Source: Allodiplogaster sudhausi
Taxonomy: Eukaryota; Nematoda; Chromadorea; Rhabditida; Diplogasteridae
DNA length: 64,000 nt
Direction of reading: 5' to 3'
NCBI GenBank assembly: GCA_945643635.1
Contig: CALZFC010000043.1
Span: 3,281,501 to 3,345,500, forward strand
Shown: in pieces, positions 23,566-42,154 of the stretch
Layout of the letters: every line of letters starts with the position of its first letter
How positions within the stretch are numbered: position 1 is the stretch's first letter
The notes under the pieces: generated by a model
Seen by the model: only the letters and a program-made list of their open reading frames with translations
Told to the model about the DNA's origin: nothing
Databases searched by the model: none
Program-made: the position numbers and the translations under genes

Positions 23566-24677
23566 GAAGCTTCTCTATGACTCTCCAGCCGGCAATCTGC
23601 TCTGTCATCCCTTCCCCTGTTCCACTCTTCGCAATAATGATCCAAGTAAAGCATGCAACAACCGCATGGACCTGAAATTGACGAGCAAAATGGAGATGCT
23701 GTACAACTATGCTGTACAAGAAAAGGATATTACAATGTACTAAAGATAAAAAATAATTTGGAATCTTAGTTAATTGAGTATTCACTCATGGTTAGAACGA
23801 ACAAATGAATGGACCACCACTGTTTCGAAGTGCTGTGTACAATATAATTAATTATTCATGTTATCTTTACCAATCTATGAATGTGAATCATCGGACGTTT
23901 TCGAAGAGTATATCTTAAAAAAAACGAGACTCCGGCGAAGTCCTGTAAGTGACAGCAGGAGCTTTCGATCTTTTCTAAAATAATTGTTGTTCTCGACTCT
24001 GGTGGGTGAAATCGCGACTGGCAGACCGAATGAAGTAAAAAAAATTCCAAAAATTTCCTTCCAATCGTTTTTTTTTAACTTGCGTTCCAATACTTTTTAC
24101 GATCGAAATACGATCGATTGGAACAATTAACCTTAACGGAACTTGACATACGCAAAGTAACGCTGAAAAGTAATTTCGAATCGTTTGTCTTCAAACAAAC
24201 ACGCCTTCGTACAGTTTAAAGTGCATATATCTGTCGTTGCGTATGTACTTCCAAAAAATGCAGGGAAGACAGTTTTTGCCTTTATTACGCAAACGATACC
24301 CGCCACTGATCATTCTGCTATTCCTAACTTCTGGGAGGCGGCCGCCACTTTTTCGGGTGAGAATAACTTGTATTTGTATGATTTCTTTCCAGAAAAATAA
24401 ATTGTCTCTTGAAAATAATCTTTTCAGCATCGTCATGGGTTTGCCTGCTGTTCAGTTATCTACAGTTGGTTTCGCGTTTCTTTGTCTCTTCTCTGCTCTG
24501 TAGTTTCTTGTATTCGCAATGGTTTAGCAGTCAAAGAGTGGCCGAAAAACCAATGGGAACATCGCGAGCATGTGCAGTGAGGTGCGGCTTGGAAGTTTTA
24601 TTTCAACTGAATTCTCTTCGTCAAACAATCGCTCAAATCAGGATATACTCAAAAATTAATCTTTAAAAAAATAACAG
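23566..24677. other. No gene seen
   Basis: AT-rich DNA between two KE-rich exon groups. Open frames of 60-90 codons occur on both strands but lack splice context or recognisable composition. It may be a long intron if the KE-rich groups belong to one gene. Confidence 0.45.
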
Positions 24678-25199
24678 TTGGTGACGTCATCATTCGTGGC
24701 TCTGGAAGAGGAGGAAAAGGAGAAGGATAAGGAGAAAGAGAAAGAGAAGGAGAAGGGGGAAGAGAAAGAGAAAAAGAAGGGGGAAGAGAAAGAGAAAAAG
24801 AAGGAGGAAGAGAAAGAGAAAAAGAAGGAGGAAGAGAAGGAGAAAAAGAAGGAGGAAGAGAAAGAGAAGGAGAAGGAGGAAGAGAAGGAGAAGGAGAAGG
24901 AGAAGGAGGAAGCAGAGCAGGGAGCTGGAGAAGCAAGCGGAAGGCGTTTCCCGGATGAAGAACTCATCTCTCTTCACAGTGCCGGCACGAGTGGTACCAG
25001 AAATACCGTTGAAATGCATATGAAGAACATGAAAGAGTGAAAAGTTGCAGCCTCAGTCGAATATCCGCTTCCGGCGATGATGACTCCTTCTGATTGCGAC
25101 GCTGCGAAGAAGGCCAGAAAGAAATTGATTGTCATTCAGAGGAAATATTATGCTCAATCGAGAGAAAAAAAGGAGCAGAAACTTAGCGAAGATGAATAA
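24678..25199 (+). CDS. KE-repeat protein C-terminus, two exons
   Basis: Exon 24678-24993 follows AAATAACAG. It encodes LVTSSFVALEEEE and then about 65 residues of almost pure Glu/Lys, built from an imperfect 8-residue unit (EEEKEKKK), and then GEASGRRFPDEELISLHSAG. It joins in phase 1, by the donor AGTG|GTACCAG and acceptor AAAGTTGCAG, to exon 25051-25199. That exon encodes ASVEYPLPAMMTPSDCDAAK and a basic end (YYAQSREKKEQKLSEDE, TAA at 25197-25199). Low-complexity Glu/Lys segments form single charged helices. No upstream start exon was found. It may be a further alternative tail of the phosphatase gene or an independent gene. Confidence 0.5.
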
Positions 25200-25408
25200 A
25201 AAAGAGGGAGACAGAGAGCTAAATTGAGAGAGAGAGAGAGAGACTAGAAAAAGAAGGATAACGTACAAGGAAAATCTCTCTCTGTCTCTTTCTCTCGCTC
25301 ACTCTCTCTCTCTCTCTCTCTCTCTCTGTCAAGAGGAACAGAGAGGAAGTGAAGTTAAACGAGAGGGACAGAAAGGATTCATAAAGATAAAGTAGGATCG
25401 AGATTCAG

Positions 25409-25759
25409 GCCGGGAAGTCTTCGGATGCTGAGATACTTCTGGCACGACCCATGGAAAGCTTCATCCTCGTGCCTCGTAGCAAGGTTCTTGTTTAGTACGA
25501 GAGGTAGAAATTGCCTCATTCAACTAACTTCAACGATCAGAACACTAAATTCTTCCATTATTAATTATCTTTAGAAGCGCAAGGATTCTCCTCCTGGCGG
25601 CTACAATATGCTTGGGTATCATCATAATACAATTCTTTTCTCACTCATTCTCAAAACATAGGGATTTCTTTTCAATTCAGTTTATTTATTTATATTTATT
25701 TTTCATTCTGGTTTCTTTAAATTTCAGATAGAAGAACGTCATATGTCGCGCCCTTATGA
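25409..25759 (+). CDS. Small C-terminal exon chain of an unrecognised protein
   Basis: Exon 25409-25483 (acceptor GAGATTCAG) reads AGKSSDAEILLARP and then MESFILVPRSK. Exon 25575-25614 adds KRKDSPPGGYNML, and the exon starting at 25728 adds DRRTSYVAPL and TGA (25757-25759). Phases agree. In another frame the last exon is open much longer and reads ERHMSRPYDNYVDELLNIPA and on to the TGA ending at 25832. The true frame is therefore uncertain. If the first ATG is the start, this is a 34-residue peptide; otherwise it is the tail of the KE-rich gene. Confidence 0.35.
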
Positions 25760-26180
25760 CAATTATGTGGATGAATTATTAAACATCCCAGCTCCATTTG
25801 TCCAGACTTCATATGCCTATAACCGTTCCTGAAGATGCCGGTGCTTTCCTTCTACATCGACTGCGCATCTTTCATTCGTTCGATGCTAAATAAAGTGTAT
25901 TTGAAGCATTTCTGTGTATCGTCTAACAAATAACAACATTTCCAACAACCATTTATGGGTCAATTGAAGACAGCAAGGAATCAATCCACAACCATCGTGA
26001 GGTGAAATTATAAGTGCGTCGTGTATTTGATACATTGAAATTTTGTGTGTCAAAGATTTGCGAGCGTGGTGAAGTTCGCTGTGACCGCATCGTTTAACTT
26101 TCGAAAGCGTCCCGTTCTTATTCTTTTCTTTTTCCCTGGGAGTGCCGTCTTGGTTCAGTTTTAATTCGTGAATTTGATAG
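25760..26180. other. Gene boundary with a polyadenylation signal
   Basis: AATAAA at 25889-25894 ends the upstream transcription unit. The remaining ~290 bp must contain the promoter and 5' UTR of the RPB2 gene. No TATA-like element was recognised. Confidence 0.4.
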
Positions 26181-33574
<7,394 letters not shown>

Positions 33575-33617
33575 AGGGAAGAATGGCAGCTACCGTATCC
33601 CTCCTGTTCGGTGCTCT

Positions 33618-33797
33618 ATTATTTATTTAGCAGGATCTGTTGTAGTTAACAGTTGCATCAAACAAACAACATGGCAGGTTTTAGATCATTGGTCTTAATG
33701 TTAATCGATTATTTATTTAGCAGGATCTGTTGTAGTTAACAGTTGCATCAAACAAACAACATGGCAGGTTTTAGATCATTGGTCTTAATGTTAATCG
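33618..33797. repeat. Perfect 90-bp tandem duplication downstream of rpb-2
   Basis: Copies 33618-33707 and 33708-33797 appear identical base for base, each starting ATTATTTATTTAGCAGG and ending TTAATCG. They lie 44 bp after the RPB2 stop codon, in the expected 3' UTR. Confidence 0.9.
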
Positions 33798-33979
33798 TGG
33801 TGTGAAATATCAACCACTGGCATTGAATGAACCGGGCTGGAAGCCATGTTGTTGCACATTAATTCACGGTTTCTTTTTATTGAAGTCATTTTGTAATTTA
33901 TCGTTAAAACACTGTTACCACACCCTTTTGTTCATTATCTTTGAATTTTGATCGTTGAAGGCGTGTTTATGAGGTTCGG

Positions 33980-33985
33980 AATAAA
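33980..33985 (+). terminator. Polyadenylation signal AATAAA for rpb-2
   Basis: AATAAA lies about 405 bp after the RPB2 stop and before the CNOT9 start, within GGAATAAAGATC. It is the best signal in this interval. Confidence 0.45.
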
Positions 33986-34250
33986 GATCTCTTTGCGAAA
34001 TGTTGTGTATTGATTAATCGTTTATCAAAGCGTTTGGACGCAGTCTTTATATTTCTCCTTATGCTTACTCTTTATTTGTGGCTCGTGAGGAGTCCTATTC
34101 TTCCTCACCTTTTCTTTGTTTGTTATCGAAGAAGTTGCAGGCGCTTTTCTAAGGGGTTCGGAGCGGGGGCATACGGTAGTCGGACATCTGGCAGTTGCGT
34201 GTTCGGGGAGAGAATCTCGGGAGTGGGAGTGAAGTTGGCCGGGTGCCAAG

Positions 34251-36237
34251 ATGTCGGGTGTGAACTCGGCCACCGAGACTGCCCGCTCTTCGCCCCAGCC
34301 ATCTGCTGTTGGCATTGCTCAGCAGGCTGCCATTGACCAGGTTCGAGTCTGATGGGGAGGGGGGAATGACACTCCATTCTACGACCTCACTTCAGTTCTG
34401 CATATAAAAATGCACTTTGCTGGATCGTCATGTCCATTTCTAAAGATAACGAACTATGGTAATTTCGAATTGCTTCAGGACGAGCTCCATCAATGGATCC
34501 TCGACCTTCTGATTCCTGCGAAGCGGGAGACTGCCCTCCTCGAGCTGAGGTGGCATCTTTTACCTAGACAATCTGTTTCTTCCAGTATGGTTCAGTCGTT
34601 CTCTCTCTCTCACTTCTATTTAACAGAGTTCACATTTCAGCAAGAAGCGCGACACCGTGCCTGACCTTCCAATCTGGCTTTGGCACTCGTTCGGGACGAT
34701 GTCTGCTCTTCTCCAAGAGGTTGGTTCTTAATTGGGCTCATTTATCTTTATAATATAAAAACGCTATTTATTCCTTGCAATTAATTGCGATGCAATGCAA
34801 AGATTTAAAAGCATTAATTAAAAAAAAAGTGAAGCATAGTAAATGTAAATTGAACAGGTGATCTCAATCTACCCTGCAATCATGCCCCCCTCCCTCACGG
34901 CCATTCAATCCAATCGGGTCTGCAATGCCCTTGCGCTCATGCAGTGCGTCGCCAGCCACAAGGAAACCCGCGGGCCGTTCTTGCAGGTTGGAAGGCTTGG
35001 AAATGTCAGCCTGACAGTACTCCTAAGAAGAATGGATGTGTTTGCAGGCCCACATCCCCCTCTTCCTTTATCCCTTCCTCCACACAACGAAGTCTTCTCG
35101 ACCCTTCGAATACCTTCGCCTGACTTCTCTCGGTGTCATCGGTGCTCTTGTCAAGACTGACGAGAAAGATGTCAGTTCTGGTTCTTTTCTTAATCCTGCT
35201 CAAGTTGTAATACTTGAATAGCAGTGTGGATGATTTGTTCTTGAGGTAATTCAATTTCTGTTGTCCACCGAGATCATCCCTCTCTGCTTGCGTATCATGG
35301 AGCAGGTATGCCTAGCCGAGAATAAAGAAAATGCTTACATTTCATATTTGGTGGGCAGATTTTCTCTTCCCATATTTGAGAAAGAATATTTGTAACTTGC
35401 ACCAACTGCTTGTGTTGAGGGAACGGAGTTGTCCAAGACAGTGGCGACCTTCATCCTCCAGAAGATACTTCTCGATGATACGGGCCTCGCTTACATTTGC
35501 CAGACTTATGAGCGATTCTCCCATGTGGCCATGATCCTGGTGCGTTTTTACCTTTCTTTTATTATTTGTATGCATTTCTCATTGTATTCTTTACTTTTAG
35601 TTATCTTCATTTAGGATGGGATGTGATTAAAATGTTTCAGGGCAAAATGGTGCTGAAACTTTCTCGCGAGCCTTCAGCTCGCCTTCTCAAACACGTCGTT
35701 CGCTGTTACTCTCGCCTATCCGATAATCCGAGGTACGGTAAAGAAAAAGTTGAGAATCGAAGAAGGATTATTGTATGAAAGGCAATGAAATGCAGCCTTT
35801 TCCCAATAATCGACAGAATGAATCCTTTGTTGCAGAGCTCTCCAAGCACTCCGACAATGCCTTCCTGATCAGTTGAAAGACGACACTTTCAAGGTTGGAT
35901 TCATTTGGGTATTACTTTGAATAAATTCATTTTTACACCTACAGAAGCATTGCGATGGATATAGTATAGTTTTGTTGATAAGATATTTGGCTGCACTAAC
36001 TGCTACTATCTTCCAGACTGTTCTGGAGGAGGACCGCTCGACTAAACAATGGCTGAGGCAGATGCTCAAAAATCTTGGTTGGTTTTTATTATTTGTTTCC
36101 TTGTATATCGTAAGAAATATAAGAAGCATTGATGGAAGCTTAATAAATAACCGTAAATGTACTAGCTTCGAAGCCTTCATGACAACTGCCCTTCAGGTTT
36201 CGAAGGCGGTCCTTCCGAGACGACAAAGACGAGTTGA
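34251..36237 (+). CDS. ntl-9: CNOT9/Rcd1 (CAF40) subunit of the CCR4-NOT complex, 307 aa, eleven exons
   Basis: Exons: 34251-34340, 34479-34549, 34641-34719, 34858-34986, 35048-35170, 35246-35305, 35420-35539, 35641-35732, 35836-35893, 36017-36077, 36197-36237. The sum is 924 nt and all phases agree. After a 30-residue variable N-terminus, the armadillo-like Rcd1 domain runs almost to the end. Signature stretches include [67 protein letters not shown] and [21 protein letters not shown]9 is a scaffold of the cytoplasmic CCR4-NOT deadenylase that binds NOT1 and GW182/TNRC6-type partners. The last exon is tiny ([13 protein letters not shown]). All donors are GT; two acceptors are the unusual TTGAG type (before 35246 and 35420). 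Confidence 0.97.
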
Positions 36238-36999
36238 GAGGGATTGTTGTGAGAAGCCTCGCTCGTTCTCTTATCTTCGTCATCTGTTAGATGTCCTGCC
36301 ATCAAAAGATCCACTGTGTACCAACCATTCTTCTCCTGATTACGGTCTACTTTACTCTTTCGCTGTCTTCAGTAGCATTTTCCTGTCATGGCGTATTTCT
36401 CTACTTCCTGACGATCTTTCCTTTTATTTAAAATGTATACATAATTTTATTTGGCACGTTATCAAAATCTAGCGGATGGATTGATTTTGTTTTATGACCG
36501 GCGGTACGGTATTCTAAGCTATTCTCATTATTATTACGCTAATGTTCGTTAGCCTTCCACCTTGAGGTGTTTAGTTGGCAGTCATTGTTATGACTATAAA
36601 CAGGGGAAATAACGAAGTCTATGCGACAATTACTGTCATTATCTGTGTGTTTTATTCAGAAGTACATTGATTTTTCACACTGACTTTGTGTTGATCAACG
36701 GTGATTCAATTTATGGAGTATGGAGTGAGTTTCAAGAATTAGTCTGCATATATTTTATTGCTGTGTTGCAGACTGATAAAATCAGAAGAACTATTAGATG
36801 CTGGTTACATTTGACGTTATCACAGGACAGTACTATGTACATGAGAAGTGAAGTTTAGAGAAACATAAGGAAGAGTGATTACAACACGAACGATGACGAT
36901 CCGCACAGTTGGGGTGCAGAAAGTATCACAATAGGATTACTTTGATCTCTCTCTCTCTATCTCGGTCTCTCTCTCTCCTGTTTCTTTTGCTCTCTCTGG
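36238..36999. other. Intergenic between convergent genes, no gene seen
   Basis: The downstream flank of CNOT9 (plus) meets the 3' end of the GNAT pseudogene (minus). AT-rich, with short CT tracts near 36945-36980. Open frames lack splice context. Confidence 0.6.
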
Positions 37000-37262
37000 T
37001 CAGCACAGCTGCTTGTACATCAACTTGACAACTCGAGTGTCGTCGGTGAAAGTGAAGAGCGGCCGGCCGTTCTAAATGTTTCTCTTTATTCAATGGTCGT
37101 ATGCATTTATGTCGTCGTCTTTTCTCTCTCTTTCTCTCTCTCTCTCCCTCTCTCTCTTTCTCTCGCTTAATCTCTCTTTATCTCTCTCTCTCTATCTCTC
37201 TCTTTCTCTCGCTTAATCTCTCTTTATCTCTCTCTCTCTATCTCTCTCTCTCTCTCTCTCGC

Positions 37263-37299
<37 letters not shown>

Positions 37300-38672
37300 A
37301 CATCTGTCTCTCTCTCTCTATCTCTCTTTCTCTATCTCTCTGTCTCCTCAACCTCATCAGCATAGAACTTCTTTGGAGGGTCGGCTAAATGGTTGTATCC
37401 ATTACGTGCTAGAAGAGTCTGATTGGCTATGGAAGAGGACTCGGAGACGATTCCTTGCACTCCGGTGGCCTGGAAGTGAAAAAAAGACTGAAAAAAATGA
37501 TTACGGTGATGAAGAACTCATGAGAAATTATTCGATTTCCGGTAGAAAAGAATTGCGTACTTTTACGGGCCGCTTGGACTACCCTTAAAATGCTAGAAAC
37601 CTTAAGCTGTTCAAAGTCAACTCCGAGATGCAGCAGATGCTGCGAGATTCCTTTGCGCTGATGCTTCTTCGTAACAAAAGTAATCTCACGACGGAGAACC
37701 TGCAATCTTTCTCTCAACTACATACCTTTTAAGAACTGAATTTAAAGGAGAAAGAAAGAAGAAAACAGCATATAATCTTCAGAATTTACCTTGTTAACGT
37801 CTTTCTTAATGTCCCACAAGAGTGCTTTCGTTGCATCGAGAATCTCGGCTAAACGATTCAGGTCCATATATATTTCAATACAAATTCTTGTAACAAAATT
37901 TTGAGCAAAAAAAGGTATTTGCATGTACCAAGCACTAGTGCCCTTGGATCAGTAATCTCCAGTTCGAACGGCTCCTAGTTATCGTCAGACTTCCGATGGC
38001 CAATCGACATGAGGCGGAACCCGATTCAAAGTCACAATACCTTTCTTCTTCTTCTACAGCCGTATTATGAACATGGCCTCGTTCTTCTCCTTTCTCTTAT
38101 TCGTTCTCTTCTGTTTATCTTCTTTTTTTTTCTTCCGTCTCTCTCTCTGTGTCTGTTTCTTTCTCTCTATATATCTCTCTTTTTCTCTCGCCTTATCAGA
38201 TGCCTTCTCCGTGATGAGGAATGAGTGCTGGTAGTGCAGTGACTTGGCGATGATCCACTCTAAGATGGAATGGGCTCCATCCGCCGTCATTCCAATGGCC
38301 TGCAACTCACAATTAAGGTTGGAAAAAGCCAGAAGAAACTGTAAACGAAATGAAAGTTCAATTTACAAAAAAATTGATCCTTTAAAGGGTAAGTATATGT
38401 AAACTACGAAAAGGAACAATGGCATGTGGCTCAGTGGCGATGAAGTCGTTCTTTGCGATGTCAAGGAGCCGTGGAAGGTCGCGTGGCGTCGCCGGGATAA
38501 AGTTGAATTCGGTTACAGGTGAAAGACTTGCTCCTGTAAAGAAAATAATTATGAAAAAGTTGAGACATGCATACGTATGTATGTATAAATATACAGCGGA
38601 ATGATACATATTGTGACCTTTCCGGAGTTGCTGCGCCGCTTCCTTGAGAAGCGCTGCGGAACGGCGTAGCAT
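37000..38672 (-). pseudogene. Decayed GNAT-type N-acetyltransferase, paralogue of the gene at 41819-43455
   Basis: Eight exon equivalents on the minus strand: 38618-38672, 38418-38533, 38192-38299, ~37929-38028, 37790-37848, 37601-37699, 37353-37469, 37000-37071. Every measurable exon has the same length as in the paralogue (55, 116, 108, 59, 99, 117 and 72 nt). The acetyl-CoA-binding stretch KKHQRKGISQHLLHL is kept. Two breaks are visible. Exon 4 has an in-frame TAG (CTA on plus at 37975-37977) at a codon that is Trp in the paralogue. The acceptor of the same exon is degraded, with no AG at the expected junction. Intron 3 has a GC donor (GCGAGA). The introns hold long CT runs on the plus strand. 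The remaining frame is open, so the decay looks recent; an alternative that skips exon 4 would shift frame (100 nt). Confidence 0.8.
37115..37345. repeat. Long compound (CT)n repeat
   Basis: CT-dominated repeat with a longer-period tandem structure: the block around CTTTCTCTCGCTTAATCTC recurs, as does the segment with CTCTATCTC. It fills the last intron of the GNAT pseudogene. Confidence 0.85.
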
Positions 38673-39199
38673 TCTTCAAAATAGAACTAACAAGTTGTTG
38701 TGCATTCACAGATGAACGCGACAGTTTAGAGAAGAATTGATCTGTGATGAGGCGGATCGTCAAGGTCTTTTTGTCTTTTCTTGACCTATATATCTTTTTT
38801 TCTTTTTCTTTCCATTTTCAATCTATTTCTCTCTGTGACAACTCTCCATTTGCTCATTTACCACTAGAGCGAAAGGTTGTGCTAAAAAATAAATAGTTCT
38901 ATTGACAAATTCTTGATCTTCCTTATTAATTTTTCCTCAAACCATCAACTTGCACGTGCAGATATCTCTTCTATTATGTCCTTTTGTAGTCCTCTCTCAC
39001 ACTCATTCATCATTTCCACCATTCCCCTTATTTTTCACATTTTTATCTGTCACAAAATAGGCAGATGATGTTGCACAGGAAATAAATCGCTGTGAAAGAA
39101 AAGAACATTCTGCACACTGGTTGATGGGAGCAATAGATTCATGAAAAGTGCGAAGTGAGTTTGAAAACCCCCAAGAAAAGAAATGTAACATACATACAG
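38673..39199. other. Upstream flank of the GNAT pseudogene, no gene seen
   Basis: AT-rich DNA between the pseudogene start and the giant palindrome. No other feature was recognised. Confidence 0.5.
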
Positions 39200-39569
39200 T
39201 ACCGCCCACGAGCCAGTGGTTTCGGCTCGAGCGGCTCCGAGCGGCTCGAGCGGATCCGAGCCGCTCGAGCCGTTAAGAGCCGCGTTGAATAACACGCCAG
39301 AGAGTGAATATTTTGGCTTTATGTTACTTGTGCCATGCTCAGAAAACATTACTCTGTCGATTCTGCTAGAAAAAAGCGGAATAAAATGCCGAAATAAAAA
39401 TACATTATTTCCGTACACTCCTGATGACAAATGTGGTGTTGCGTCCTAAAGTTTATGGTGCTTGGTGTAATTTACGATCACTTTGGCTACTTGCCATGTT
39501 TTCAGACAACGGAAATAAGCACAGCTCTGGCCTTTTTTCTTCTTCTGATGTAAAATGTAGCAAAATATG

Positions 39570-39640
39570 GGCAGCGGTTGGGATTCGAACATGTGACACT
39601 CAAAACAAAAAGCGATCGCGCTAGCCACTGCGCCACACAG
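39570..39640 (-). repeat. tRNA-derived SINE head (left arm, outer)
   Basis: On the minus strand it reads an A box (TGGCGCAGTGGCTAG) and a B box (GTTCGAATCCC) about 35 nt apart. It mirrors the copy at 40713-40785. Confidence 0.65.
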
Positions 39641-39701
39641 ATCGTTGCCGGGAACCCAAGCCAGACGTTGACAATGGATTTGCCACCAAATGTGCTTGGA
39701 G

Positions 39702-39747
<46 letters not shown>

Positions 39748-39892
39748 ATCTTTTTCTCTTTCTCTCCACTCACTCTCTACTTCTCGGTCAAGTCTGGATT
39801 TTTCCTCTCTTTTCCTCCGATTCGAGCGATCCTCCAATTTGTTCTCCCTTGCTTTTTCCACTCGCTACTCTTATTCTGGGCAAAACAATTGC

Positions 39893-39959
39893 ACCAGTTG
39901 GGATTAGAACCTGCGACACTCAAAACAGTGTGCGATCGTGCAACTTACTGCGCCACACA
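39893..39959 (-). repeat. tRNA-derived SINE head (left arm, inner)
   Basis: On the minus strand it reads TGGCGCAGTAAG ... GGTTCTAATCCC, a diverged A box/B box pair. It mirrors the copy at 40391-40460. Confidence 0.55.
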
Positions 39960-40106
39960 TGACACGCTTGTATTTTCTCTCCTCTTTCTTCCAACTGGTG
40001 AAAATGTTTTACCAAGATGAGGAGCATAAGATGAGATAAATTAGAGCTCGAAGTGAGTGATCGCTCAAAGCGAAGGCGAAGAAAGACTTTCACTAAAATG
40101 TAATAG

Positions 40107-40258
40107 AATCACTTTCTGTCTCTGTCTCTGTCTCTGTCTCTCTGTCTCTGTCACTGTCTCTGTCACTGTCCTTGTCTCTCTGTATCTGTCTCTGTCTCTG
40201 TCTCTGTCTCTCTGTCTCTGTCTCTGTCTCTGTCTCTGACTCTGCCTCTGTCTCTCTC
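40107..40258. repeat. (CTCTGT)n-type repeat in palindrome spacer
   Basis: Runs of TCTCTG and CTGTCTCTGTCA units about 150 bp long, unlike the plain CT repeats elsewhere. Confidence 0.85.
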
Positions 40259-40390
40259 TCCACTCTCTTTTTACCTCTCTCCCCCCATCTCTGTAACCTC
40301 TTGCTACTGCGCCACCAAGTCAAGTCCGACGTCTCCTGCCAGACTTTAATAAACCGCTTGGAAGAAAGAGGAGAGACTCCAAGCGTGTCA

Positions 40391-40460
40391 TGTGTGGCGC
40401 AGTAAGTTGCGCGCTCGCACTCTGTTTTGAGTGTCGCAGGTTCTAATCCCAACTGGTGCG
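40391..40460 (+). repeat. tRNA-derived SINE head (right arm, inner)
   Basis: TGGCGCAGTAAG (A-box-like) and GGTTCTAATCCC (B-box-like, one base off the GTTCGAATCC consensus). Confidence 0.55.
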
Positions 40461-40601
40461 ATTGTTTTGCCCAGAATAAGAGTAGCAGTGGAAAAAGCAA
40501 GGGAGAACAAATTGGAGGATCGCTCGAATCGGAGGAAAAGAGAGGAAAAATCCAGACTTGACCGAGAAGTAGAGAGTGAGTGGAGAGAAAGATAAAGAGA
40601 T

Positions 40602-40650
<49 letters not shown>

Positions 40651-40712
40651 TCCAAGCACATTTGGTGGCAAATTCATTGTCAACGTCTGGCTTGGGTTCC
40701 CGGCAACGATCT

Positions 40713-40785
40713 GTGTGGCGCAGTGGCTAGCGCGATCGCTTTTTGTTTTGAGTGTCACATGTTCGAATCCCAACCGCTGCCCATA
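40713..40785 (+). repeat. tRNA-derived SINE head (right arm, outer)
   Basis: TGGCGCAGTGGCTAGCGCG followed by GTTCGAATCCC at 40761-40771. This is a complete internal Pol III promoter pattern, but the cloverleaf stems are poor. Confidence 0.65.
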
Positions 40786-41151
40786 TTTTGCTACATTTTA
40801 CATCAGAAGAAGAAAAAAGGCCAGAGCTGTGCTTATTTCCGTTGTCTGAAAACATGGCAAGTAGCCAAAGTGATCGTAAATTACACCAAGCACCATACAC
40901 TTTAGGACGCAACACCACATTTGTCATCAGGAGGGTACGAAAATAATGTATTTTTATTTCGGCATTTTATTCCGCTTTTTTCTAGCATAATCGACAGAGT
41001 AATGTTTTCTGAGCATGGCACAAGTAACATAAAGCCAAAATATTCACTCTCTGGCGTGTTATTCAACGCGGCTCTTAACGGCTCGAGCGGCTCGGATCCG
41101 CTCGAGCCGCTCGGAGCCGCTCGAGCCGAAACCACTGGCTCGTGGGCGGTA

Positions 41152-41818
41152 TTGTACATATGTACATACTGTATATGCTTATGGCAAAATTGGAAAAATA
41201 TAACACATTCGGCATTTAGAAGAGCGCATGGTAAACTAAAAAGCGAAGGCAAGAGCAAGAGGAAGTAGTGAAACACGACTGGGCACACGCTGGCAAACGT
41301 GTTTGCCAGAGACTATGAAATGTAATCGTCCATTGCTCTTCTTCTCTCTTTTCTCGTTGCTTTCTTTCTTCTTTCTAACTGATTCTTTCTCTCCATGCTT
41401 TTCATTTTCATTGTTCTGCAATGGCCAATTTTCGAAAGCACTCAGTCTCAGATGGTGCGGTGGAAGAGAATAACTTCCTTTGCGTTGTTTTTTTTATCAA
41501 GTGTAAAGTGCAAAGAACCGACGAGTGAACAGGAATTTGTAGATCATTTCCTTTCTTGCTGCCGATAAAATTATTATGAGCTAATATAGAATAGGTAGAA
41601 GTCGGGAAGGGTAAGGACTAGACAGTCTCTCTTCGCAGGAAGTTATCATTACTATATTAATTGCTTGCCACGTGTTCTACTTCTACCAGTGATACCGTAT
41701 TAAATTCATTCGTAAATCTATAATCATGCAGATGTACATATGTAAAATAAATATATTGTCTAAATATACAAGACTATCACAAGCTGTTGGTAAGGAAGAC
41801 TACACTGTGGGTATTTTA
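41152..41818. other. 3' flank of the intact GNAT gene, no gene seen
   Basis: AT-rich DNA between the palindrome and the stop codon of the minus-strand GNAT gene. No exon-like segment was recognised. Confidence 0.5.
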
Positions 41819-42100
41819 TCATTGCAGCGGTTTATACATCAGCTTGACAACTTGAGTCTCATCGTCGAATTTGAAGAGCGGCTGGCCATTCTAAATTGTT
41901 CTATTTTAGCCATTAATTTTGTAGACAATGTTTTTGTTTTGAAAGTAATAGGTAGTGCTAGATTTCACTCACCTCATCCACATACGACTTCTTGGGAGCG
42001 TCGGCCAAGTGCAAGTAGCCATTGCGATCGAGAAGAGACTGATTCGCAATCGAAGATGCCTCTGACACGATCCCCTCCATGCCACTGGCCTGGAAAGAAG

Positions 42101-42154
<54 letters not shown>

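Larger units (their letters stand above)
39200..41151. mobile_element. 1.95-kb giant palindrome: inverted-repeat element with ~795-bp arms
   Basis: The left arm (39200-39994) and right arm (40359-41151) are reverse complements with only a few differences by eye, so they are nearly identical. Tips read TA then CCGCCCACGAGCC on the left and its complement then TA on the right, consistent with a TA target duplication, as for Tc1/mariner-like insertions. Just inside the tips are GC-rich segments made of CTCGAG/CGGCTC units. Each arm carries two tRNA-derived SINE-like heads and a CT/GA microsatellite. The ~360-bp spacer (39995-40358) contains a CTCTGT-rich repeat. No transposase is encoded. It sits between the two GNAT paralogues. 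Confidence 0.8.

Noticed and set aside
24678..25019. Minus-strand Leu/Phe- or Ser-rich frames opposite the KE repeat
   Set aside because: They are shadows of the Glu/Lys repeat on the opposite strand; the plus-strand reading has matching splice phases and a sensible C-terminus.
39502..40773. Open frames of 100-226 codons in the palindrome arms
   Set aside because: The same sequence is open in mirrored copies on both strands and overlaps SINE heads and CT repeats; no protein-family features are seen.
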